Positions 1 through 18,660 of a stretch of 64,000 nt of DNA are shown piece by piece. The translations under genes were made by a program, and so were the position numbers. Origin of the DNA: Poriferisodalis sp965208485. GTDB lineage: Bacteria > Actinomycetota > Acidimicrobiia > Acidimicrobiales > Poriferisodalaceae. The stretch lies in assembly GCF_965208485.1 (NCBI RefSeq), contig NZ_OZ242344.1, positions 3,410,001 through 3,474,000 on the forward strand, written 5' to 3'. The first letter of the stretch is position 1. Each line of letters opens with the position of its first letter. The notes beneath the pieces were generated by a model. The model ran no database searches. It saw only the letters and a program-made list of their open reading frames with translations, and was not told where the DNA came from.

Positions 1-177
1 AGGGCCCAGATGCTGGGCGCGCTCGCAGCGCCGCTGAGCTCACTCGCCTCGATGATGAACAACCTGATCGGCGAGATGTCCGGCCTCGTTCAAGCCCTGA
101 TCGATCGAAGCACAGCAGATTCGACAACAGACTCAGATTCGACAACAGACTCAACAGACACGGAGAACAACCAGTGA
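1..177 (+). CDS. rplJ: Ribosomal protein L10, C-terminal end (partial)
   Basis: The window opens inside this gene; 58 codons and a TGA stop are visible. L10 forms the base of the ribosomal stalk and binds L7/L12 dimers through its C-terminal helix. The visible part has the expected hydrophobic helix (ALAAPLSSLASMMNNLIGEM) and then a Ser/Thr/Asp-rich tail containing a repeated TTDS-type pattern that looks unstructured. The next gene, rplL, starts on a GTG overlapping this stop by four bases (GTGA), which is the normal L10-L12 arrangement. The identification rests on this position and the helix; most of the protein is outside the window. Confidence 0.85.
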   Translation, partial: RAQMLGALAAPLSSLASMMNNLIGEMSGLVQALIDRSTADSTTDSDSTTDSTDTENNQ

Positions 178-566
178 GTACATCCACCGAAGAGATCCTC
201 GACGCCATCGGCAACATGACGGTGCTCGAGCTGGTCGAACTGAAGAAGGCGTTCGAGGAGCGGTTCGACGTCACTGCCGCGGCAGCCGCACCGGTGATGG
301 TGGCGGCCGCCGTCGGCGCTGCTGACGGAGACGGCGAAGCCGCCGACGAAGCCGCCGACGAAGTGACCGTCACGCTCACAGCGATCGGCGACAAGAAGGT
401 CCAGGTCATCAAGGAGGTCCGCTCGCTCACGAGCCTCGGCCTCAAGGAGGCCAAGGACCTCGTCGAGGCGGCACCGAAGGCCGTGCTCGAGGATGTGCCC
501 AAGGCCGACGCCGACAAGGCCAAGGAGGCCCTTGAAGCAGTCGGCGCCACTGTCGAGCTGTCCTGA
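174..566 (+). CDS. rplL: Ribosomal protein L7/L12
   Basis: The 130-residue acidic stalk protein recruits translation GTPases (EF-G and EF-Tu, also encoded in this window) to the ribosome. The N-terminal dimerisation helix occupies about residues 1-32, followed by an Ala-rich acidic hinge (about 33-62). The globular C-terminal domain has the conserved stretch VIKEVRSLTSLGLKEAKDLV, which is the factor-binding surface. Length is normal for the family. It starts with GTG inside the rplJ stop codon, so the two are translationally coupled. After it there are 269 bases before rpoB, which contain the rpoB promoter. Confidence 0.97.
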   Translation: MSTSTEEILDAIGNMTVLELVELKKAFEERFDVTAAAAAPVMVAAAVGAADGDGEAADEAADEVTVTLTAIGDKKVQVIKEVRSLTSLGLKEAKDLVEAAPKAVLEDVPKADADKAKEALEAVGATVELS

Positions 567-619
567 GGGGTCGCTGTCGCTCCCGGTGCGGCCGGGGTGT
601 CACCGCCACGGTGTCGCAG

Positions 620-648
620 TTGTGGCGCGTGCGAGGCCCGGATAGCCT
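620..648 (+). promoter_or_regulatory. Predicted rpoBC promoter
   Basis: TTGTGG (620-625), a 17-base spacer and TAGCCT (643-648) form a sigma-70-like promoter in the rplL-rpoB gap. The same pair with exactly the same spacing occurs upstream of rpsL (8521-8549), and TTGGAA-N17-TAGCCT occurs upstream of tuf. The recurrence at three translation and transcription operons is the main support. The predicted leader before the rpoB TTG start is about 180 bases. Confidence 0.65.
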
Positions 649-835
649 TGACCTAGCCGTGGCACAGGTGGCCTCCCCTTTTGCGCACCCCACCAGTCCC
701 CAGCATCGAGACCGAACGTTGCGGTCGCTGATTGCTGCGGACGCCCGCGACCGCGCGCGCCTCCAACCCGCCGCTCTGTGCCATCGGCAGTCGCCTGCGA
801 CCTATCCCGCACAACTGAACCACTAGGAGAGTCCG

Positions 836-4477
<3,642 letters not shown>

Positions 4478-4540
4478 GCGGCACTGACATTCACCGACCG
4501 GGACTCGACGAGCCAGACACACGGGGCCAGAAACACTCAC

Positions 4541-8494
<3,954 letters not shown>

Positions 8495-8520
8495 GCACTC
8501 CCCGCACACGCTTCCGCCGG

Positions 8521-8549
8521 TTGTGGCACTGGGGCGCGCTGTCTAGCCT
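8521..8549 (+). promoter_or_regulatory. Predicted rpsL (str operon) promoter
   Basis: TTGTGG (8521-8526), a 17-base spacer and TAGCCT (8544-8549) lie 27 bases after the rpoC stop. Both hexamers and the spacing are identical to the rpoB promoter at 620-648. The leader to the rpsL GTG start would be about 115 bases. Confidence 0.65.
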
Positions 8550-8670
8550 TGAGCGCCGGTTTCGGCGCGTTGCCGGTGGGGCGATGCGCGGATTTGCCGA
8601 CTCCTGTCCGTAAGCCTGTCCCGCTGACAGACACCCGGGCCTACAGAGGTCCCTAACCACCGAGGTCTCA

Positions 8671-9042
8671 GTGCCGACGATCCAGCAGCTGGTCCGCAAG
8701 GGCCGCAAGTCGAAGTCGACGAAGGTGCGCACACCTGCGTTGAAGGGATCGCCGCAACGGCGTGGGGTGTGCACACGCGTGTACACGCACACCCCGAAGA
8801 AGCCGAATTCCGCATTGCGGAAAGTCGCCCGCGTGCGTCTGACCAGCGGTGTCGAGGTGACGGCGTACATCCCCGGCGAGGGACACAACCTCCAGGAGCA
8901 CAGCATCGTGCTGGTGCGCGGCGGCCGGGTGAAGGATCTCCCCGGCGTCCGCTACAAGATCATCCGGGGCGCGCTCGACGCTTCGGGCGTCAACTCCCGC
9001 CGCCAAGCGCGCTCGCGCTACGGCGCCAAGCGGGAGGCCTGA
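8671..9042 (+). CDS. rpsL: Ribosomal protein S12
   Basis: The 123-residue S12 sits at the decoding centre of the 30S subunit and controls accuracy. The conserved loop THTPKKPNSALRKVARVRL and the second loop GRVKDLPGVRYK are intact. The lysines changed in streptomycin-resistant strains are present, so the protein looks wild type. It starts with GTG, with GAGGT upstream. It heads the str operon rpsL-rpsG-fusA; rpsG starts two bases after this stop. Confidence 0.98.
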   Translation: MPTIQQLVRKGRKSKSTKVRTPALKGSPQRRGVCTRVYTHTPKKPNSALRKVARVRLTSGVEVTAYIPGEGHNLQEHSIVLVRGGRVKDLPGVRYKIIRGALDASGVNSRRQARSRYGAKREA

Positions 9043-9043
9043 C

Positions 9044-9514
9044 ATGCCACGCCGAGGCGCAGTTCCCCGACGCGATATCAACCCTGATCCCGTCTACGAG
9101 TCCACGCTGGTCACCCAGTTCATCAACAAGGTGCTGCGGCGCGGCAAGCGGTCGCTGGCCGAGCGCATCGTGTACGGGGCGATGGACCTCGTCGGCGAGC
9201 GCACCGGCGGCGAGCCGCTCGAGATTCTCAAGCGTGCGGTGGACAACACCCGGCCGCAGGTCGAGGTGAAGAGTCGCCGGGTGGGAGGCGCTACGTACCA
9301 GGTCCCGGTCGAGGTGCGGCCCCGCCGTGCCACCGCGCTGGCAATTCGCTGGATCGTGGGCTTCGCCCGCGAGCGCCGCGAGCGCACGATGGCAGAACGT
9401 CTCGCGAACGAGCTGATGGATGCCTCCAACGGCACCGGCTCGGCGGCCAAGCGGCGCGAGGACACGCACCGCATGGCAGAGGCCAACAAGGCCTTCGCGC
9501 ACTACCGCTGGTGA
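9044..9514 (+). CDS. rpsG: Ribosomal protein S7
   Basis: The 156-residue S7 nucleates assembly of the 30S head and contacts the E-site tRNA. It opens with MPRRGAVPRR and has the family segments LVTQFINKVLRRGKRSLAE and VGGATYQVPVEVRP, ending HRMAEANKAFAHYRW as expected. Length is normal. It follows rpsL by one base and precedes fusA by 37 bases, so the three are one operon. Translation is probably coupled to rpsL. Confidence 0.98.
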   Translation: MPRRGAVPRRDINPDPVYESTLVTQFINKVLRRGKRSLAERIVYGAMDLVGERTGGEPLEILKRAVDNTRPQVEVKSRRVGGATYQVPVEVRPRRATALAIRWIVGFARERRERTMAERLANELMDASNGTGSAAKRREDTHRMAEANKAFAHYRW

Positions 9515-9551
9515 TCTGATCGGGATATCTGATCAATGAGGCAACGCTGAA

Positions 9552-11636
<2,085 letters not shown>

Positions 11637-11709
11637 GTTCTTCGGGCGTCGCTGGGTCGCAGTCGTTCCAGAGTCCGAGTCTGTCGGCTGGGCCAATTGG
11701 CTGTGCCTA

Positions 11710-11757
11710 TTGGAACTGGGCCACGGCATCCCTAGCCTCACACCGTTCAGAACGGTG
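11710..11757 (+). promoter_or_regulatory. Predicted tuf promoter with start-site hairpin
   Basis: TTGGAA (11710-11715), a 17-base spacer and TAGCCT (11733-11738) match the promoters of rpoB and rpsL. Directly after it is a perfect 7-bp inverted repeat, CACCGTT / AACGGTG, with a 3-base loop (11741-11757). It falls at the expected transcription start, so it could be a 5-prime stabilising hairpin on the tuf mRNA or an operator. The remaining leader to the tuf ATG is about 80 bases and has CCCCGAAAGGCGGG just before the start. Confidence 0.6.
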
Positions 11758-11836
11758 AAGAAACGAAGAAGCAAAGACAACCCTGCACCTCACTCACCCC
11801 CGATAGGCGAGCAGAACCCCGAAAGGCGGGCACGAC

Positions 11837-13021
<1,185 letters not shown>

Positions 13022-13051
13022 CGGTCAGGCCCGGAGCAGTTAGGCACAGCC

Positions 13052-13366
13052 ATGGCGGCACCTCGTATCAGGATGCGCCTCAAGGCGTACGACCACGAGA
13101 TCGTGGACCAGTCGGCACAGAAGATCACCGAGACGGTGCTGCGTACCAACGCCAAGGTGCGAGGACCCGTTCCGCTGCCCACCGAGAAGCATCGCTACAC
13201 CGTGGTGCGTTCGCCCCACAAGGACAAGGACTCACGCGAGCACTTTGAGATGCGCATCCACAAGCGCCTCATCGACGTGATCGATCCCACCGACAAGACG
13301 GTCGATTCGCTGCAGCGGCTCGACCTGCCTGCCGGCGTCGAGATCGAGCTCAAAGTCCAGCCCTAG
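13052..13366 (+). CDS. rpsJ: Ribosomal protein S10, stranded from the S10 operon
   Basis: The 104-residue S10 is complete, with the family segments IRMRLKAYDHEIVDQSAQKI, VRGPVPLPTEK and SPHKDKDSREHFE. S10 is part of the 30S head and also acts in NusB-dependent antitermination. In most bacteria rpsJ opens the large S10 operon and rplC follows at once. Here no other ribosomal gene follows: a hairpin, a scrap of an ISL3-type IS end and a broken dioxygenase come next. This is either an operon break or a rearrangement. Confidence 0.97.
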   Translation: MAAPRIRMRLKAYDHEIVDQSAQKITETVLRTNAKVRGPVPLPTEKHRYTVVRSPHKDKDSREHFEMRIHKRLIDVIDPTDKTVDSLQRLDLPAGVEIELKVQP

Positions 13367-13431
13367 CTGACCTATCCGTCTTGGTGGCGGGCGTAGCTGT
13401 TTCGCTGGCAGGTGTCCCAGAAAAGGCGTAA

Positions 13432-13467
13432 CCCCGGACGTTTGCCGAAGCAGGGACGTTTCCGGGG
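13432..13467 (+). terminator. Hairpin downstream of rpsJ
   Basis: CCCCGGA (13432-13438) and TCCGGGG (13461-13467) form a perfect 7-bp stem around a 22-base loop, 65 bases after the rpsJ stop. There is no T-run after it, so it is a weak candidate for an intrinsic terminator; it may just be a stable structure. The 382-base gap between rpsJ and the next gene holds only this and the IS-end remnant. Confidence 0.35.
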
Positions 13468-13487
13468 CCTTCGCTCTGGAACTTTAG

Positions 13488-13543
13488 GGACCTTCGCGGT
13501 TTGGTGGGATGAGGGTGGGTTGAGGGTCCGCGGGTAGGGGTCG
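13488..13543 (+). mobile_element. Solo left end of an ISL3-type IS (remnant)
   Basis: These 56 bases align without gaps, at roughly 85% identity by eye, to the left end of the intact IS at 49892-49947. Both include the terminal GG-CCTTCGC, the GTGGGATGAGGG block and the shared GGTTGAGGGTCCGC. No transposase or right end is present here. It marks a past IS insertion or IS-mediated deletion exactly where the S10 operon is interrupted. Confidence 0.7.
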
Positions 13544-13748
13544 CCCGCCCCACTGCAGCGGGCCGCCACGGGTGTGCATGCGGACGGTCACCACGCCGGC
13601 GTCGTCGCGGGTCACCTCCGCGGTGCGGTATCGGTCTGCGCACTCCTGAAACTCCATTGGCTCATGCTCGCAGAGCCGAGCCGGTCACGAGAGAGCCGGC
13701 GGGTGCCCGGTTACCATCGTTGCGACGGGGACTGCCTAGGAGAATGCG

Positions 13749-14438
13749 ATGACTGACGTTGCCGATCCGGTACGGACCGATGGCACTCCGACGAGAGCTG
13801 AGCACTTCGCCGAGATGGCCGACTACCTCGCCGGCGGCGTTGAGCGCGCGCACGAGACCGGCAATCGCGGGCCGGTGCGCTACGGCGCTGACGGCAGGCT
13901 GCACCCCGACATCCTGGACGCCTACTGGAAGCACGGCTTCTACGTCTTCACCGGCGTGGTGGGTGCCGACGAAATCGCTGAGCTGCGGGCCGATGTGGCC
14001 GAGGTGATCGAAGGCGCGCCGGTGCGCGAGGGCGCCGAGGTGGACCGCCACGGCCGTCCGGCGCTGGGGCGGGACTTCGCCGTGGAGCCCTACATCCACG
14101 TTGCGCCGCTGTCGGACCCGTGGGGCGGCACCGACGCCCTCGCGGGGCGTCACCAGGTGCAGATGGATCAGCCCACTCCTGACGCCGACGCCCCGCACGA
14201 AGTGGTGTACCTGATCTTCGGCATGTGCCAGTCGATGCCTTCGGCCTTGCGGCTCTACGGGCATCCCGATCTGATGTCCATCGTCGAGAGCATCAACGGG
14301 CCCGACTTCGTTCCCTACAACGACGCCATCTTCGTGAAGGAACCCGGGCTCGGCGGCTCGGTGGCATGGCACCAGGACGGCGTCACCCACTGGGACAGCC
14401 CCGACTGGGACATGGGCATCCACGGTTTCAACTTCCAG
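13749..14438 (+). pseudogene. Phytanoyl-CoA dioxygenase family protein, truncated
   Basis: The first 230 codons look like a PhyH-type Fe(II)/2-oxoglutarate dioxygenase. The protein has the N-terminal helix region (WKHGFYVFTGVV), a central VYLIFGMCQSMPSALRLY, and the iron-binding HxD in VAWHQDGVTHW. The match ends at HGFNFQ (codon 230, position 14438), where the family continues with a further jelly-roll part carrying the second iron ligand. After that the reading runs in the antisense of a VapC-like fragment to a stop at 14567. The distal His and Arg needed for activity are therefore missing. The ATG at 13749 has CTAGGAGA upstream. The original substrate cannot be told. Confidence 0.75.
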
Positions 14439-14564
14439 TTCGTGCAACACGACTGTCGACAACCAGAAGTCCATTTCGGCGGCGAGGAACGTCAGCACAT
14501 TCGCGTCGGGTGCGGGCCGTGCAGTCTCGGCCACGACGTTGGTGTCGAGCAGGACGCCGTTCAT
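14436..14564 (-). pseudogene. VapC-like PIN-domain toxin fragment
   Basis: Read on the minus strand from an ATG at 14564, 43 codons give a typical PIN-domain start: LLDTNVVAE, then PDANVLTFLAA and FWLSTVVLHEL. The first conserved Asp of the active site is in LDTN. The reading breaks off at the same point where the dioxygenase on the other strand stops matching (14436-14438), so the remaining acidic residues are lost. No antitoxin gene is recognisable just upstream. It is the relic of a toxin-antitoxin locus joined to the dioxygenase by a deletion. Confidence 0.6.
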
Positions 14565-14588
14565 TGAACGTCGGCGGCGACTTCGAGT

Positions 14589-15032
14589 ATGCAGTCCGAA
14601 GATGGCCTTGACCATGTGCCGACCACCACACCGGCGAGTCCCGATACCTGCGACCCAACTGCCGCCAGTGCGCAAGTTGCCCGCTTCAATGCTGCCGCTG
14701 TCACGATGCTGCCGCGATGGGATTCGTGGCGCGCTTCCGAAGGCGTCGAGACAGACAGGCGTCGAGTTGAGCTGATGCTGCTCATCGAGGACGCATGGGC
14801 TGAAATGGGCGCAGCCGCGACCACGCTCGACGATGCGTACGAACGGCTTGTCGGGACGTGCGCATCCGAAGGCACACCATTGCCCGCATCGACTGAGACG
14901 GCCTATCGCGAGCACTTGAAAGCTCGCCGCGAGCTGGTGGCAGTCTGCCGCGCTGGGCGAGCGGACGGACTCGAGTTTGGGCTCGCCGATCTGACGGGCG
15001 ACTATGACTGCGAATGGCTGCCGCTGCCGTGA
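14589..15032 (+). CDS. Hypothetical protein, 147 residues
   Basis: I do not recognise this protein. It starts MQSEDGLDHV and is mostly helical by composition, with acidic patches (DRRRVELMLLIEDAWAEMG, TTLDDAYERLVG) and an Arg-rich C-terminal half (EHLKARRELVAV). There is no signal peptide, membrane segment or metal motif. It lies between the VapC fragment and the Uma2 gene, in a degraded patch. Codon use looks reasonably coding (frequent G or C in third position), but the start is weakly supported because no clear ribosome binding site is seen. It could be a relic. Confidence 0.45.
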   Translation: MQSEDGLDHVPTTTPASPDTCDPTAASAQVARFNAAAVTMLPRWDSWRASEGVETDRRRVELMLLIEDAWAEMGAAATTLDDAYERLVGTCASEGTPLPASTETAYREHLKARRELVAVCRAGRADGLEFGLADLTGDYDCEWLPLP

Positions 15033-15132
15033 TTGTCGCGGATCGGCCCAAGACTCTCCACCGACGTGTCCGGCTGCGTCATCCGCGACTGCAACTTCAA
15101 CGACCTCGCCATTTGAGGGGCCGCAGGCAACT

Positions 15133-15702
15133 TCAGGCGGCGAAGAGGCGACGCAGCGAGCAGGTGAACCCCGGCAGCACTGAGCCGCCGTCGAGGTGGT
15201 CGGCTTCGGCCAGCGTCTCCGTTGCGTCGACGCCGACTCGATGCACTTCGACCGTGCGAGCGACCGGGAACACCACCCAGACCAGTTGCACTCCACAGCT
15301 CAGCCACATTCGCGCCTTGTCGCGAACTTCGGCGTGACGGTCCGACGGCGAGACGACCTCCGCCACCAAGTCGGGAACAACCTGGACATACCGATGGGTG
15401 ATTTGGCCCACGGGCAGCCGTTCGCTCGAGGTGAACGCGATGTCGGGCGCGCGGACCGTGTCAGGTTCGTGCTCGAGTTGCACACCTGTGTCGCCCGCGA
15501 CGACGACGCCGAGTTGCTGGATCTTGACGTGAGCCACGAGTTCGTGGGTGAGCGAAGCGACGATCCGTCCGTGCTCGTGTCCTGTCGGCGTCATCTCGCA
15601 GAACACTCCCCGAATGAGTTCACCGCGCACGTCGTTGCCGAGCCGCAGCAGATCGTCGGCGGTCAGCAACGTAGTTGGGGAGGATTCAGTGGCTGTCTTC
15701 AT
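15133..15702 (-). CDS. Uma2-family (DUF820) putative nuclease
   Basis: The 189-residue protein matches the Uma2 / DUF820 family, which has a PD-(D/E)xK nuclease fold and is often found in mobile or defence-related patches. Visible family features are the N-terminal TADDLLRLGNDVRGELIRG, APDIAFTSSERL, PDLVAEVVSPSD (acidic active-site pair) and a W-x5-VQLVWVV strand. Length is typical (180-200). The ATG at 15702 is taken because the protein then begins at the usual family position. It stands alone on the minus strand. The real substrate of the family is not established. Confidence 0.85.
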   Translation of the reverse strand: MKTATESSPTTLLTADDLLRLGNDVRGELIRGVFCEMTPTGHEHGRIVASLTHELVAHVKIQQLGVVVAGDTGVQLEHEPDTVRAPDIAFTSSERLPVGQITHRYVQVVPDLVAEVVSPSDRHAEVRDKARMWLSCGVQLVWVVFPVARTVEVHRVGVDATETLAEADHLDGGSVLPGFTCSLRRLFAA

Positions 15703-15977
15703 TTAGTTTCGATGTCTTTCACTGCAAGATACGAGGGCCGAGCAAAGCGAATGTGTCGATGACTGCGGTCGATATGCCGTCCCAGCATTCTCTCACCCCG
15801 GTAGGCCACGGGAGAAGCGAATTCTCGACGAACGACTGGTGGATGGTTGCTTATCGTCGCGGCCCCTGGGATTGCAACCGCATCCAGGCACATCTACCCC
15901 GGCTGCCCGTAGGAACATTGAACCTGCCCGATCGTCCTGGTTTCCCAGCACGCTCGCCGAGCGGAGACGCTGAGGGC
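15703..15977. other. Intergenic gap, nothing recognised
   Basis: This 275-base gap lies between the Uma2 gene and the end of the lysR gene. I find no convincing gene, RNA or repeat in it. Its composition is closer to 55-60% GC than the neighbouring metabolic genes. Confidence 0.5.
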
Positions 15978-16874
15978 TCAGGCCGGAGGCGGCTGACCGT
16001 ATAGCTCGGCGACGACATCGAGGGCCTGGGTCACCAGTGGCAGCGGTGCGCCGGAGCGGGTGAGCAGCAGCAGCGGGACTGAGGCGGCGTCGTCGGAGAT
16101 GGGCACGTAGTGCAGGCCCGGCGGCCGGAATGTCTGCACGCTGGCGGGCACGATTGCCAGCCCCTCGCCCGCAGCCACGAATCCCAAGATGGTCGTGTAC
16201 TCCGTGGCCTCGATCATCGGGTCGTAGGCGACACCCTGGGCGATGAACATCCCGGCCAACACGGCGTGGAGGCTGGGCGACACTCCCCGGTCGAAGCCGA
16301 TGATGGGCTCGCCGGCCAAATCGCGTAACGCTGCAGCCGGCTGCTGAGCTAGCCGGTGGGCACCGCCGGCGGCTAGCAGCAGCCGTTCGTGCATCACCAG
16401 GGTCGCTTCCACCTGGTCGACGTCCCCTGCAGCCCTGCCAATGCCCAGATCGATGCGTCCGGCCCGCAACGCTCGTACCTGCTCGTCCGAGCTCAGCGTG
16501 TGCAGCTCGAAGTCGACCCGGGGACGCCTTCGGCGGTATTCGGCCAGCACACGCGGCATGACTTCATATGCGGCCGAGTCGACGAACCCGACGCGAAGCG
16601 TGCCCGCCTGGCCTTCTCGGCGCTGGGACATGAGGCGCTCCACACCGTCCGCTGCTGCAAGTAAGCGAAGCGCTTCGGGGTAGAGGAACCGCCCGGCCTC
16701 CGTCAAGGTCACCCGGCGGGTGCTGCGATCGAACAGTGTCGTGTCGAGCTCGCGCTCTAGCAGCCTGACCTGTTGGCTCAGCGGCGGCTGGGACATGTGC
16801 AATCGCTGGGCCGCCCTGCCGAAGTGCAACTCCTCAGCGACTGCTGCGAAGTAGCGCAAGCGTTGCAAGTTCAT
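15978..16874 (-). CDS. LysR-family transcriptional regulator
   Basis: The 298-residue regulator has the LysR winged helix-turn-helix at residues 1-60 (LQRLRYFAAVAEELHFGRAA, LHMSQPPLSQQVRLLE), followed by a periplasmic-binding-protein-like effector domain (TLRVGFVDSAAYEVMPRVL). Length is typical. It is divergent from the N-methylglutamate dehydrogenase operon. The 249-base gap between them contains an 8-bp dyad suited to a LysR tetramer (17050-17081). The likely role is to control mgdABCD in response to a methylamine-pathway compound; the effector is an inference. Confidence 0.92.
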   Translation of the reverse strand: MNLQRLRYFAAVAEELHFGRAAQRLHMSQPPLSQQVRLLERELDTTLFDRSTRRVTLTEAGRFLYPEALRLLAAADGVERLMSQRREGQAGTLRVGFVDSAAYEVMPRVLAEYRRRRPRVDFELHTLSSDEQVRALRAGRIDLGIGRAAGDVDQVEATLVMHERLLLAAGGAHRLAQQPAAALRDLAGEPIIGFDRGVSPSLHAVLAGMFIAQGVAYDPMIEATEYTTILGFVAAGEGLAIVPASVQTFRPPGLHYVPISDDAASVPLLLLTRSGAPLPLVTQALDVVAELYGQPPPA

Positions 16875-16884
16875 GGTGCTGTCC

Positions 16885-17035
16885 TCGCTGTGTGGCCGGG
16901 CGGTTGCGGATTGGGCGTGTGGGCGTCTGGTCGGGTAGTCGGGTGGGCGCGTAGTGGGGTGGTCGGGTGGTGGGTGTGTGGCTGTATGGGCGTTTGGTCG
17001 GGTGGTGGCCGTGTGGCCGGCCGCTCTCGTGGCCG
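16885..17035. repeat. G/T-rich low-complexity stretch
   Basis: Between lysR and the mgd operon lies about 150 bases of plus-strand G/T-rich sequence built from imperfect short units such as GGTCGGGTGGT and GGGCGT. It is not coding in any convincing frame. It could bend DNA or form G-rich structures next to the putative operator, but may simply be slippage-expanded sequence. Confidence 0.5.
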
Positions 17036-17049
17036 TACCCGTAGTGAAT

Positions 17050-17081
17050 AATATGCGTTAACTCTTAATCAATCGCATATT
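17050..17081. promoter_or_regulatory. Candidate LysR operator overlapping a promoter
   Basis: AATATGCG (17050-17057) and CGCATATT (17074-17081) are perfect inverted half-sites separated by 16 bases, in the AT-rich part of the lysR-mgdA gap. A possible promoter overlaps it: TTAACT (17058-17063), an 18-base spacer and GATACT (17082-17087). The arrangement (divergent regulator, dyad overlapping the target promoter) is typical for LysR control. Confidence 0.55.
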
Positions 17082-17123
17082 GATACTTTGACTCACCGAG
17101 AGCGGTGCTTAACCTGCACGGTG

Positions 17124-18434
17124 ATGAGGGGGAACGGCCGACTTGGACGGAAACGTCCGCCCAAGTACTCGGCTGCGGCGCTGGCCTGGAAGGGCCTCCG
17201 GGGCGAATCGTGGCCCCGTGTGTGGCGCGATTGCGACTTGAAGCGCTCGTACGACGCAGTCGTGATCGGTGGCGGCGTGCACGGCTTGGCAACCGCCTAC
17301 TACCTGGCCCGAATTCACGGCATGACCGATGTGGCGGTGCTGGACAAGGCCTATCTGGGCAGCGGCGGCTCCGGACGTAATACCGCCATCGTGCGCTCCA
17401 ACTACCTCACGCCTGAAGGGGTCGCCTTCTACGACCGGTCGGTGCATCTGTATGAGGCCATGGCCGTCGAGCTGAACATCAACGTGATGTTCAGCCAGCG
17501 CGGTCACCTCACGCTGGCCCATTCCGACAGCTCGCTGCGCACGATGCATTGGCGCGCCGAGGTCAACAAGCTGGGCGGCGTCAACTCCAGCGTGATCGGC
17601 CCCGACGAGATCAAGCAAGAGGCACCGTGCCTCGACACCTCCGACCATCCCCGCTACCCGATCCTGGGCGCCCTGTACCACCCGCCCGGCGGGGTTGTGC
17701 GTCACGACGCAGTGGTGTGGGGCTACGCCCGCGCCGCTGGCCACATGGGCGTCGAGATGCACCAGAAGACCGAAGTCACCGACATCATCTGCGAGGGCGG
17801 CGACGGGCCCGACGGCAAGGGCGCCGGAGGCCGTGTCACCGGGGTGCGCACGAACCGGGGCGATATCTCCACGCCGATCGTGATCAACTGCACCGCCGGG
17901 TGGGCTTCGCTCATCTCGACGATGGCCGGTGTGCGGCTGCCCATCACCACCCACCCGCTGCAGGCCGCAGTCACCGAGCCGGTCAAGATGTTCCTGCCGA
18001 CGGTGGTGGTCTCGGGCTCGCTGCACGTCTACGTCAGCCAGACCGACCGCGGTGAGCTGGTGTTCGGCGCTTCGGTCGATCCCTACGCCAACTACTCGGT
18101 GCGCGGCTCTCTGGAGTTCACCGAGGGTCTGGCCGGCCACGTGCTGGAGTTGATGCCCGGCATCTCTCGCATGCGAATTCTGCGCCAGTGGTCCGGGTTG
18201 TGCGACATGACGCCCGACTACTCGCCGGTGATGGGTCATACGCCCGTGGAGGGCTTCTTGGTCGATGTCGGCTGGGGAACCTACGGATTCAAGGCAGCTC
18301 CGGTCTCGGGAGAACAGATAGCCGAAGCCGCAGCTACGGGCCGCACGCCCAAGCTGATCGAGGCATTCGCCCTGAGCCGCTTCGACGATGGCGAGCTGGT
18401 GGGCGAAAAGGGCGCAGCGTCGGTGGGCCACTGA
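17124..18434 (+). CDS. mgdA: N-methylglutamate dehydrogenase, SoxB-like subunit
   Basis: This is a flavoprotein of about 436 residues, homologous to the beta subunit of heterotetrameric sarcosine oxidase. It oxidises N-methylglutamate (the last step of the N-methylglutamate pathway) or sarcosine. It has an N-terminal Rossmann dinucleotide motif GGGVHGLATAYYLARIHG, the RNTAIVRSNYL segment, and a His in GGVVRHDAVVWG matching the residue that carries covalent FMN in SoxB. It ends with the family-type WGTYGFKAAPVSGE and a terminal VGH. ATG 17124 is chosen because the family N-terminus (KYS...W...YD) begins soon after; TTG 17088 is an in-frame alternative. The subunit set plus gmaS and mgs genes nearby point to N-methylglutamate rather than sarcosine. 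Confidence 0.88.
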   Translation: MRGNGRLGRKRPPKYSAAALAWKGLRGESWPRVWRDCDLKRSYDAVVIGGGVHGLATAYYLARIHGMTDVAVLDKAYLGSGGSGRNTAIVRSNYLTPEGVAFYDRSVHLYEAMAVELNINVMFSQRGHLTLAHSDSSLRTMHWRAEVNKLGGVNSSVIGPDEIKQEAPCLDTSDHPRYPILGALYHPPGGVVRHDAVVWGYARAAGHMGVEMHQKTEVTDIICEGGDGPDGKGAGGRVTGVRTNRGDISTPIVINCTAGWASLISTMAGVRLPITTHPLQAAVTEPVKMFLPTVVVSGSLHVYVSQTDRGELVFGASVDPYANYSVRGSLEFTEGLAGHVLELMPGISRMRILRQWSGLCDMTPDYSPVMGHTPVEGFLVDVGWGTYGFKAAPVSGEQIAEAAATGRTPKLIEAFALSRFDDGELVGEKGAASVGH

Positions 18435-18649
18435 TGTTCTGCCCGCCGCCCGACTCTGGTGCCATGAGGCCCACCGACGCCATTGCGACAGTGGTGGGCC
18501 ACTGATGTTCTGCCCGCCGCCCGACTCTGGTGCCATGAGGCCCACCGACGCCATTGCGACAGTGGTGGGCCACTGATGTTCTGCCCGCCGCCCGACTCTG
18601 GTGCCATGAGGCCCACCGACGCCATTGCGACAGTGGTGGGCCACTGATG
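18422..18649 (+). repeat. 71-bp tandem repeat of coupled micro-ORFs (mgdA-mgdB)
   Basis: Three exact 71-bp units start at 18422, 18493 and 18564, with 15 bases of a fourth at 18635. Each unit contains one 23-codon ORF plus stop (18434-18505, 18505-18576, 18576-18647). Every stop overlaps the next start as TGATG. The first start overlaps the mgdA stop; the last stop leads through a 4-codon ORF (18647-18661) to the mgdB ATG at 18661, again by TGATG. The period of 72 minus 1 keeps the chain in register. GGTGGGCC and GGCCCACC in each unit can pair and place the TGATG in the loop. The peptide begins MFCPPPDSGAM and ends in VVGH. Confidence 0.9.
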
Positions 18650-18660
18650 GGGAATTGCTG

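Noticed and set aside
17088..17123. TTG start 12 codons upstream of the chosen mgdA ATG
   Set aside because: Those residues (THRERCLTCTV) do not fit the family N-terminus and overlap the region where the promoter is expected. It remains a possible alternative.
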